Shown here: piece after piece, positions 1-5,829 of the stretch
How positions within the stretch are numbered: the first letter of the stretch is position 1
Layout: each line of letters starts with the position of its first letter
Assembly (NCBI GenBank): GCA_021802185.1
Contig: JAKAAV010000089.1
Location: forward strand, 1 to 7,932
Direction: 5' to 3'
DNA length: 7,932 nucleotides
Origin: Chloroflexota bacterium
GTDB taxonomy: Bacteria; Chloroflexota; Limnocylindria; Limnocylindrales; CSP1-4
The notes under the pieces: generated by a model
What the model was told of the DNA's origin: nothing
The model's input: the letters and a program-made list of their open reading frames with translations, nothing else
Databases searched by the model: none
Made by a program: the position numbers and the translations under genes

Positions 1-1096
1 ACGCGACGACGCGGTGCTCGTAGGGCCGCCCGTCGGGGCCGGGCGTGGCGGCGAACGCCTGCTCGACCGCGGGCAGGTCGTCGAACGGTCCCGCGTATCG
101 CCAGCCGACCAGGTCGGATCCGGGCCGCTCCTCGAGCACCTCGAACGGCCCGACCAGCGCCTGCTTCAGCGTGCCGCGCCCGAGCCAGTACACGTGGTCG
201 CCCTGGCGGACCTTCACGTACCGCAGGTCCGGCCCCACGGCGGCCGCGACGTTCGACGTGAGCGTCCACGGTGTCGTGGTCCACACGAGCAGCGCCTCGC
301 CGGGGCGGTCGACCAGCGGGAACCTGACGGTCAGACCGGGATCCTCGCGATCCTGGTACCCCTCGGACATCTCGTGCTGGCTGATGCCGGTCCCGCAGCG
401 CGCGCACCACGGCATCGTGTCGTGGCCCTTGTAGAGCCAGCCGCGCCGGTGGCACTCGGCGAGGAACGCCCAGATCAGGTCGTTGTTCTCGTTCGAGAAC
501 GTGAAGTACGAGCCGCCGAGCTCGGGCATCCCGAGCCGGCCGACGATCTGCTCGACCGTGTCGGTGACAGGGCCGTCGGGCCCGTCGACCGTGATGACCC
601 GCTGCGGCTCGTCGGCGAGCAGGTCGCGCAGGCGCCGCAGCTCGTGCGGATCGTTCCAGTCCATCCACATGCCGAGCCGGATCGACTGCTCGGTCTGGCG
701 CGCGGCGAACGTGAGCACGCGCTGCTTGCACAGGCTGACGAACTCGGCGATGCCGTAGTCCTCGATGTCGCGCTTGCTGGTGAAGCCGAGCTCGCGCTCG
801 ACGTTGACCTCGACCCACAGGCCCTGGCAGTCGAACCCGTTCTGCCAGCGCTCGTCCTGGCCGAGCATCGCGTGATAGCGCTGGAACACGTCCTTGTACG
901 TCCGGCCCCACGCGTGGTGCACGCCCATCGGGTTGTTCGCGGTCATGGGTCCGTCGAGGAACGACCACCGGGGACGCCCGGCGTTCTGCGCCCGGAGGCG
1001 TGCGAACGTGCGACGCTCGCGCCACAGCTCGAGCGTCGCGTGCTCCTCCGCGGGGAAGTCTGGATGGGCGGGAACGGACCGGAAGGGCGACTGCAT
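1..1096 (-). CDS. ileS: Isoleucyl-tRNA synthetase, N-terminal part (cut by window edge)
   Basis: Class I aminoacyl-tRNA synthetase that charges tRNA-Ile with isoleucine in the cytoplasm. The window holds the first 365 codons of a protein that is usually about 1,000 residues or more; the rest lies beyond base 1. Residues 48-64 read DGPMTANNPMGVHHAWG, which is the ATP-binding HIGH region. They are followed by a Rossmann-fold stretch with FDCQGLWVE, and then by PWCARCGTGISQHEM, the CxxC-bearing segment just before the editing insertion. WTTTPWTLTSNVA at 272-284 is the threonine-rich signature of the CP1 editing domain, which hydrolyses mischarged tRNA. The ATG at 1096 was chosen because a -10-like TATCCT lies 9 bases upstream; an in-frame GTG at 1105 would abut that hexamer. 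No Shine-Dalgarno is visible, and there is no room for a T-box leader before the divergent LCP gene. The odd point is the HIGH motif, which reads GVHH here. The family assignment is secure. Confidence 0.95.
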   Translation of the reverse strand, partial: MQSPFRSVPAHPDFPAEEHATLELWRERRTFARLRAQNAGRPRWSFLDGPMTANNPMGVHHAWGRTYKDVFQRYHAMLGQDERWQNGFDCQGLWVEVNVERELGFTSKRDIEDYGIAEFVSLCKQRVLTFAARQTEQSIRLGMWMDWNDPHELRRLRDLLADEPQRVITVDGPDGPVTDTVEQIVGRLGMPELGGSYFTFSNENNDLIWAFLAECHRRGWLYKGHDTMPWCARCGTGISQHEMSEGYQDREDPGLTVRFPLVDRPGEALLVWTTTPWTLTSNVAAAVGPDLRYVKVRQGDHVYWLGRGTLKQALVGPFEVLEERPGSDLVGWRYAGPFDDLPAVEQAFAATPGPDGRPYEHRVVA

Positions 1097-1105
1097 CTGC
1101 GCCAC

Positions 1106-1111
1106 AGGATA
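1106..1111 (-). promoter_or_regulatory. Putative -10 element of ileS (near-leaderless)
   Basis: On the minus strand TATCCT lies 9 bases before the ileS ATG, and there is no Shine-Dalgarno sequence between them. A transcript starting at the usual distance from a -10 box would carry only about 2-3 untranslated bases. No TTGACA-like -35 box is seen at the expected spacing. Support comes from the matching arrangement at the LCP and ilvE genes. Confidence 0.4.
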
Positions 1112-1190
1112 CAGAACGGGCCCCCCCGCTCGCCGATGGCGGCTCCGGCGCGTGCTCGAGGCTCGGGAGCCCGCCCCGGCCGGCACCCGG

Positions 1191-1196
1191 TATGAT
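1191..1196 (+). promoter_or_regulatory. Putative -10 element of the LCP gene (leaderless GTG start)
   Basis: TATGAT, a five-of-six match to the bacterial -10 consensus, ends 7 bases before GTG 1204, so transcription would be expected to begin at or next to the start codon. The ATG inside this hexamer (1192) is in frame but would then lie upstream of the transcript. No Shine-Dalgarno and no clear -35 box are visible. A short dyad, GGCTC-GG-GAGCC at 1160-1171, sits in the -35 region. Confidence 0.45.
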
Positions 1197-1203
1197 CCCC
1201 AGC

Positions 1204-2976
1204 GTGAACGCAGACAACCCGGGCGGGCGTCCCTCCCCGTTCGCGGCCGCCTTCCTCAGCCTCGTCTTCCCCGGCCTCGGCCACCTCTACGCGCGCCGGC
1301 CGGCGCGCGCGCTGGCGTTTGCCGCGCCGCCGCTCCTCGGGCTCGCGCTGCTCGCCGGGCTGCTGGTCAACGCCGCGACACGCGACATGCTCAAGGTGAG
1401 TGTCTTCGATCCGTCGGTGCTGGACGCCATCCTCGCCATCGACGTCGTGCTGTTCCTGTACCGCCTCGTCGCGATCGTCGACGCCTACCGGTGCGCCCGA
1501 CAGGCGCAGGCCCTGGCCGGCTTCGCGGAAGGCGGCCTCGGTCTCGGCTCGATCTCCGTCGCGGGAGTCGTCGCGGTGGTCCTCGTCATGGGCATGGCGC
1601 ACGTGGCGCTCGCGCGGTACGACCGGATCGCCCACGACACGATCATGGCGGTCACGAGCGACCAGCCGACCAACCCGGTCGCGACCGCGACGCCGGGCGG
1701 CAGCCAGCCCGCCGCCTCCGCGGCCGCCGTCACCCCCCAGCCCCAGGCGACGCCGATCCCGTGGGACGGTGGCCGCCTGAACGTGCTGCTCGTCGGAGTC
1801 GACCAGCGGCCCGCGGACCAGACGTTCAACACCGACACGATGATCGTCGCGAGCATCGACCCGGCAACGGGCCAGGTCTCGATGTTCAGCATCCCCCGCG
1901 ACTTCGAGCAGATCCCGCTGCCGCCATCCTGGCCGGCCGCGTCGTACTACGGCGGCGTCTACCCGAACAAGATCAACAGCATCTGGACGGCCGCCGAGTC
2001 GCAGCCGAACCTGTGGCCCGGCACGGACGCGAATCGCGGCGTGACGGCGCTCAAGGGCACCATCGGCTACCTGCTCGGGATCAACATCCCCTACTACGTC
2101 GAGGTCAACTTCTCGGGGTTCCGCCAGGTCGTCGACACGCTCGGTGGCGTCACCATCGACGTCCAGCTGCCGGTGACGGACTTCGACTACCCGACCGACG
2201 ACGGACGCGGCGCGATCAAGCTGTACATCCCGCCCGGGATCCAGCACATGAACGGCGAGCAGGCGCTCGCCTACGCGCGCTCGCGTCACGCGACGTCCGA
2301 CTTCGACCGCTCGCAACGGCAGCAGCGCGTGATCACGTCGCTCCGCCAGCAGACCGACGTCCTGAGCTTCCTCAACCCGAACAAGCTCGACGCGCTGGGT
2401 CAGGCACTCCGGAACGCCGTCCACACCGACTTCCCGCGCAACCAGCTGCCCCAGCTCGTGTCGCTCGTCGAGAAGGCCAACACGACCAACATGACGTCGC
2501 TCGTGTTCACGCCGCCGGAGTACGCCGTCCAGTGCCCCGCCGCCGAGTGTGTCGTGCACTACTGGCTGCACCCGATCGTCCCCGCGATCCAGCAGGCGGT
2601 GGCACAGGCGCTCAGCTCGAACCCGGCGACGGCCGAGACCCGCGCAAAGCTCGCCGCCGAGAACGCGTCGATCCTCGTCGAGAACGGGAGCGGCATCGCG
2701 GGCCAGGCGACGAACGTCTCGGCGTACCTGGCGTCCCTCGGCCTCAGGACGTCGATCCCGTCGGCGAACGGCGGTCGCGCGCCGGGCGGGGTCCGGCCGG
2801 GCACCGTCGTGACGTTCTACAACGGGTCGGAGGCGAAGATGCCCGAGACCGTGAAGGTCCTCGAGTCGGCGCTCGGCGTGAAGATCCAGACGGCGAACGA
2901 CCCGGGCGTGACGGCGAATGCGATCGTGGTCACCGGCACGGGCACGCCGCAGTACTCAGCGCCCCCGACCGGCTGA
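1204..2976 (+). CDS. LCP (LytR-CpsA-Psr) cell-wall ligase with N-terminal membrane module and LytR_C domain
   Basis: LCP enzymes transfer glycopolymers from lipid carriers to peptidoglycan at the outer face of the membrane. Counting from GTG 1204 the protein has 590 residues. Residues 13-136 are membrane-rich: an FPGLGHLY motif at 22-29, then hydrophobic segments near 36-57, 74-95 (ending RLVAIVDAYR) and 117-136. A Pro/Ala/Thr-rich linker leads to the LCP domain at about 191-380, recognised by LNVLLVGVDQRP, FSIPRD, NKINSIW, VDTLGGVTIDV, NGEQALAYARSRH and DFDRSQRQQRV; the conserved Arg and Asp residues of the family are all present. From about 489, ILVENGSGIAGQA starts a C-terminal LytR_C domain. 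GTG 1204 is preferred over ATG 1192 because of the TATGAT box 7 bases upstream; neither start has a Shine-Dalgarno. Most LCP proteins have one N-terminal helix, so the FPGLGHLY module is an unusual fusion. The polymer transferred is unknown. Confidence 0.93.
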   Translation: MNADNPGGRPSPFAAAFLSLVFPGLGHLYARRPARALAFAAPPLLGLALLAGLLVNAATRDMLKVSVFDPSVLDAILAIDVVLFLYRLVAIVDAYRCARQAQALAGFAEGGLGLGSISVAGVVAVVLVMGMAHVALARYDRIAHDTIMAVTSDQPTNPVATATPGGSQPAASAAAVTPQPQATPIPWDGGRLNVLLVGVDQRPADQTFNTDTMIVASIDPATGQVSMFSIPRDFEQIPLPPSWPAASYYGGVYPNKINSIWTAAESQPNLWPGTDANRGVTALKGTIGYLLGINIPYYVEVNFSGFRQVVDTLGGVTIDVQLPVTDFDYPTDDGRGAIKLYIPPGIQHMNGEQALAYARSRHATSDFDRSQRQQRVITSLRQQTDVLSFLNPNKLDALGQALRNAVHTDFPRNQLPQLVSLVEKANTTNMTSLVFTPPEYAVQCPAAECVVHYWLHPIVPAIQQAVAQALSSNPATAETRAKLAAENASILVENGSGIAGQATNVSAYLASLGLRTSIPSANGGRAPGGVRPGTVVTFYNGSEAKMPETVKVLESALGVKIQTANDPGVTANAIVVTGTGTPQYSAPPTG

Positions 2977-3012
2977 CGTCCCCCATTCCGACTCCGACCG
3001 GCCGACTTCCCT
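2965..3012. repeat. Imperfect direct repeat at the LCP gene end
   Basis: CCGACCGGCTGACGTCCC (from 2965, spanning the LCP stop codon) recurs as CCGACCGGCCGACTTCCC (from 2994), matching at 16 of 18 positions. A shorter relative, CGGCTGATGTC, follows near 3019. It may be a local duplication at the gene end. No function is assigned. Confidence 0.35.
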
Positions 3013-3029
3013 GCGGAGCGGCTGATGTC

Positions 3030-3066
3030 GACCGCGGACCGTGCCCGGCCGGCGGTCAGACCTTTT
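3030..3066 (+). terminator. Weak terminator-like hairpin between convergent genes
   Basis: GACCGC at 3030-3035 pairs with GCGGTC at 3052-3057, and two further G-C pairs form across a one-base bulge (11-base loop). On the plus strand a short T-run at 3063-3066 follows closely, so it could end LCP transcription. The right arm overlaps the stop codon of the convergent glycosyltransferase gene. The T-run is short, and dyads are common at this GC content. Confidence 0.3.
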
Positions 3067-4693
3067 CCGTGACGGTGTACTCGAGGCGGCGGCCCGTCAT
3101 GAGCCGCGTCTGCGCGTCGAGCGCGGGCAGGTTGCTGAAGATCATGCCGACCACCGGCACCGCGAGCCACTGCACGTAGACGAGCGCCCGGCGGAGGATC
3201 CCCCACGACTGCGGTCGCGGCGGCGCGATCCGGTCCTCGATGAAGATCAGGATCAGCAGGCAGCAGAACGCGCCGGTCAGCATCCATGCGGCATACACGG
3301 GGAGGTTGTGCCCGAGGGTCGTGTCGGCGAACCCGGAGTGCGCCCACGGGATGAACGTCTGCTGGCTGATGAACAGCGGCAGGCTCGACCCGAACACGAG
3401 CACGTACGGCGCGATCGCCCAGTTGATGTGGTCGGACCACAGGTCGACGAGCCGGTGCACCCTGACGCGCAGCGGGATCTCGGGATGCGAGAGCGCCTGG
3501 TGGATGTAGTACGGGATGTCCGTCACGCCCCACGCCCAGCGCCGGATCTGCGTGTACTGCTGGTAGAGCGTCCGCGGGTAGGTCCTGGCGCGCACCGCGT
3601 CGCCGAAGATCGGGATGAACAGCGGCTCGGCCCGGAACGTCCCGGCGTACGTGAAGAAGCTCTTCCAGTAGAAGCGCGAGTCCTCGGGGATCGCGTCGGT
3701 GGCCCAGTAGCCCACCTCGTGGATCGTGCGCAGGCTGACGGCGTACGAGCTGAAGCTGATGAGCCGCTCGGGCGTGAGCGAGCGCCACATCTGGACGTGC
3801 GTCGCGCTCACCGCCGTCAGCCGCACCGCCAGCGGTACCTCCCAGAGGTTGTTGTGGAACATCGGGATCGGCTGGTACAGGCGGTGGTAGCGGTCCGGGT
3901 CGGTCGCGAACCGGTGGGCGAGATACGTGAAGTACTGGCGGTGGACGCGGTAGTCGGAGTCGAGGTCGGTGACGATGACGAACGCCGGGTCGTACCCGAG
4001 GCGGACGAGCTCCGAGTACAGCCACCGCCCGCCGTACGCCATCGCGCTCGACTTGCCGATGACGACGCCCGGCTCGAGCGGATCGAGGATGTGGAAGAAA
4101 TGTGCGAAGCGGTCGCCGAAGACCTCGCGGAGCCGGGCGACGTTCTCACGTCCGCCCAGATCGGTCTCACGCGTGATGATCGCGACGAGCTTCCGGTCGG
4201 CCGGCCAGTCCGACTCCGCGAGCGCACGAACCGTCGCCTCGAGCTTCTCGTACGGCTCCGTGTAGGTCGGGATCAGCGCGACCTGCACGAGCTTCCTGGG
4301 GTCGATCGGCTGGATCCCGCTCGCCAGCAGCCTTCGGACGTTCGCGAGCTCGGCCTCGAGCCGGTGCCGTTCCCGTCGCCCGCCACGCACCGCCAGTCGG
4401 TCGCCGGACCGTTCGATCTCGTGGATCCGTGTCCCGATCCGGTCGATGCGCTCCTCGAGCACGCGCTCGCGGCGCGGCAGGTCCGTGAGCCCCTCGAGCT
4501 GCGCGGCCCAGTCGGCGTCCTGCACGTCGCGCACGCGCAGGAACGTGATCGAGACGCTGACGATCAGGACGACGGCCTTGTACAGCCAGTAGAAGTCGAA
4601 CGTCAGCACGAACCACGCGACGAGCATGGGGTACCAGACGCTGAGGACCACCGGCGACACGATCAGGAGCCATGTCACGGCTCCCGGCAGCAT
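3056..4693 (-). CDS. Membrane glycosyltransferase, processive family-2 type
   Basis: Likely transfers sugars from an activated nucleotide donor to a growing glycan at the inner face of the membrane; donor and product cannot be read from the sequence. Counting from ATG 4693 (545 residues): hydrophobic segments at about 5-50, a charged, probably coiled-coil stretch at 71-125 rich in Arg, Glu and Leu, and a glycosyltransferase A-type domain opening with VALIPTYTEPYEKLEATV near 137. The metal-binding motif TDLDSDY has aspartates at 243, 245 and 247. QIRRW at 382-386 is the QxxRW motif of processive enzymes such as cellulose and hyaluronan synthases. Three C-terminal membrane segments follow at about 423-442, 465-485 and 503-520. 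There is no PilZ domain. The gene follows ilvE on the same strand. ATG 4693 has no Shine-Dalgarno, and the frame reads upstream with strongly coding-like codons to a CTG at 4750 that does have one, so the protein may be 19 residues longer. Confidence 0.88.
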   Translation of the reverse strand: MLPGAVTWLLIVSPVVLSVWYPMLVAWFVLTFDFYWLYKAVVLIVSVSITFLRVRDVQDADWAAQLEGLTDLPRRERVLEERIDRIGTRIHEIERSGDRLAVRGGRRERHRLEAELANVRRLLASGIQPIDPRKLVQVALIPTYTEPYEKLEATVRALAESDWPADRKLVAIITRETDLGGRENVARLREVFGDRFAHFFHILDPLEPGVVIGKSSAMAYGGRWLYSELVRLGYDPAFVIVTDLDSDYRVHRQYFTYLAHRFATDPDRYHRLYQPIPMFHNNLWEVPLAVRLTAVSATHVQMWRSLTPERLISFSSYAVSLRTIHEVGYWATDAIPEDSRFYWKSFFTYAGTFRAEPLFIPIFGDAVRARTYPRTLYQQYTQIRRWAWGVTDIPYYIHQALSHPEIPLRVRVHRLVDLWSDHINWAIAPYVLVFGSSLPLFISQQTFIPWAHSGFADTTLGHNLPVYAAWMLTGAFCCLLILIFIEDRIAPPRPQSWGILRRALVYVQWLAVPVVGMIFSNLPALDAQTRLMTGRRLEYTVTEKV

Positions 4694-4759
4694 CTCGAGC
4701 AGGCGGAAGGTCCGGGGGTACGGGACGCCGGGCCCCGACGTTGGATCCAGTGAGAACGG

Positions 4760-4764
4760 CTCCT
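4760..4764 (-). promoter_or_regulatory. Shine-Dalgarno pointing to a CTG start of the glycosyltransferase
   Basis: Minus-strand AGGAG ends 9 bases before CTG 4750, which is in frame with the glycosyltransferase. No ATG, GTG or TTG lies in that frame between the end of ilvE and ATG 4693. The 17 codons from ACG (just after the CTG) to the ATG all end in G or C, as in the coding region. This favours a rare CTG start but does not prove it. Confidence 0.4.
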
Positions 4765-4768
4765 GTGC

Positions 4769-4789
4769 GAGCGGCTCTGCGAGCCGCTC
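4769..4789 (-). terminator. Perfect 9-bp hairpin directly after the ilvE stop codon
   Basis: GAGCGGCTC, a three-base loop, then GAGCCGCTC forms a perfect stem that abuts the ilvE TAG. No T-run follows on either strand, so it is not a classic intrinsic terminator. It could attenuate read-through into the glycosyltransferase, stabilise the ilvE 3' end, or mask the AGGAG that follows 4 bases later. Confidence 0.4.
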
Positions 4790-5761
4790 CTAGTAGACGG
4801 GCGTGAGCCAGTGCCGGTAGGCGGGCAGACGGCCGCGCACGGCGTCGAAGTACACCTGCGAGATCCTCTTCGCGATCGGGCCGATCTCGCCGTTGCCGAC
4901 GCGGTGGTGGTCGACGTCAGTCACGGGCGAGATCTGCGCGCCTGTGCCGCACAGGAACAGCTCGTCGGCGACGTACAGCTCGGTCCGGTCGATCTCGCGC
5001 TCGACGACCTTCAGGTCGAGCTCCCGCTCCGCGATCTCGATGACGCCGGCCCGCGTGATCCCCTCGAGGATGTCGTCGCTGACCGTTGGCGTGACGAGCT
5101 GGCCGCGGCGGACCATGAACAGGTTCTCGGCGCTGCCTTCGGAGACGTGACCGTCGTCCGCGAGGACGATCGCCTCGTCCGCGCCGACCAGCTGCGCCTC
5201 CGTCTTGGCGAACGCCGAGTTCACGTACGCGCCGACGATCTTCGCCCGCGCCGGCAGGGCCTGATCGCTGACGCGCCGCCACGAGACGGTCTGGGTCCGG
5301 ATCCCGTGCGTCGTGTCGATGTAGTCGCCGAACGGGATCGCGAGGATGTAGAAGCCCTGCTCGAGGCCGTGCAGGCGCACGCCGATCGCCTGGGTCGACT
5401 TGTACACCGACGGCCGCACGTAGGCATCCTCGCGGAAGCCGTTCCGTCGGAGCAGGCCGACGGTCAGCTCGACGAGCTCGTCGGTGCTGCCGGGGGGATC
5501 CATGTAGAGGATCCGGCACGAGTCGGACATGCGCTGGAAATGCTCGGCGAGCCGGAGCGCGTACAGCTGCCGGTCGTCCGCGTTCCAGTAGGCCCGGATG
5601 CCCTCGAAGACGGCGGTCCCGTACATGAAGGCGTGCGTCATGATGCTGACGTTCGCGTCGGCGAGCGGCAGAAACGTGCCGTTGAGGTAGCAGATCGGGC
5701 CGGCCGAGCCGGAGTCCGGTCGAACGGCGGACGTCGTCGGGGAAGCGTCTTCCGTGATCAT
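4790..5761 (-). CDS. ilvE: Branched-chain amino acid aminotransferase
   Basis: PLP-dependent class IV aminotransferase that interconverts isoleucine, leucine and valine with their 2-oxo acids, using 2-oxoglutarate/glutamate, in the cytoplasm. The 323-residue length is normal for the family. The N-terminal domain opens with CYLNGTFLPLADANVS (24-39) and the small-domain motif MYGTAVFEGIRAY (46-58). The PLP-binding lysine should be K174 in ARAKIVGAYVNS. The class IV signature runs from HVSEGSAENLF (205-215) through GITRAGVIEIAERE, and LCGTGAQISPV matches the phosphate and carboxylate-binding loop near the C-terminus. The frame is open further upstream, but that stretch is arginine-rich junk. ATG 5761 is chosen because homology begins shortly after it and a TATACT box lies 6 bases before it. 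A D-amino acid aminotransferase or aminodeoxychorismate lyase is less likely given the FEGIRAY and SEGSAENLF motifs. The glycosyltransferase gene follows on the same strand. Confidence 0.95.
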   Translation of the reverse strand: MITEDASPTTSAVRPDSGSAGPICYLNGTFLPLADANVSIMTHAFMYGTAVFEGIRAYWNADDRQLYALRLAEHFQRMSDSCRILYMDPPGSTDELVELTVGLLRRNGFREDAYVRPSVYKSTQAIGVRLHGLEQGFYILAIPFGDYIDTTHGIRTQTVSWRRVSDQALPARAKIVGAYVNSAFAKTEAQLVGADEAIVLADDGHVSEGSAENLFMVRRGQLVTPTVSDDILEGITRAGVIEIAERELDLKVVEREIDRTELYVADELFLCGTGAQISPVTDVDHHRVGNGEIGPIAKRISQVYFDAVRGRLPAYRHWLTPVY

Positions 5762-5767
5762 GGGCCG

Positions 5768-5773
5768 AGTATA
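5768..5773 (-). promoter_or_regulatory. Putative -10 element of ilvE (leaderless ATG)
   Basis: Minus-strand TATACT, a five-of-six match to TATAAT, ends 6 bases before the ilvE ATG, which places the likely transcription start at the ATG itself. There is no Shine-Dalgarno. No good -35 box is seen; the region about 17 bases upstream is part of the dyad at 5790-5809. This is the clearest of the three leaderless-type promoters here. Confidence 0.5.
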
Positions 5774-5789
5774 CGCGCGGCCTCCGGAC

Positions 5790-5809
5790 GCCCCGACGAG
5801 CTTCGGGGC
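5790..5809. promoter_or_regulatory. 7-bp inverted repeat between the antiporter stop and the ilvE promoter
   Basis: GCCCCGA, a six-base spacer and TCGGGGC form a perfect 7-bp dyad. It begins 20 bases after the antiporter stop codon and is centred about 38 bases upstream of the ilvE start. It could be a terminator hairpin for the upstream unit (no T-run) or an operator over the -35 region of ilvE. The sequence alone does not decide. Confidence 0.35.
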
Positions 5810-5829
5810 CCGGGAACGACGGCTGCGGG

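Noticed and set aside
14..1195. 393-codon plus-strand frame opposite ileS
   Set aside because: It is a shadow of ileS, which shows the class I synthetase and editing motifs on the minus strand.
1097..1203. T-box riboswitch in front of ileS
   Set aside because: Only about 107 bp separate ileS from the divergent gene, no T-box core or terminator/antiterminator pair is seen, and the likely transcription start is next to the ATG.
943..2571. 542-codon minus-strand frame opposite the LCP gene
   Set aside because: Low-complexity Arg/Val/Asp/Gly composition and no family motif. It also overlaps the true ileS start in a different frame.
894..3179. 761-codon plus-strand frame across the LCP gene
   Set aside because: It is an Arg/Pro-rich shadow in another frame; the LCP frame carries all the conserved motifs.
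3041..4753. 570-codon open frame on the plus strand, antisense to the glycosyltransferase
   Set aside because: The translation is a monotonous Arg/Val/Asp/Pro-rich shadow with no domain, while the opposite strand encodes clear catalytic motifs. Long antisense frames are expected at this GC content.
1..5761. Functional isoleucine cluster (ileS with ilvE)
   Set aside because: The two genes are about 3.7 kb apart, with a convergent pair between them and separate promoters. Shared substrate is probably coincidence.
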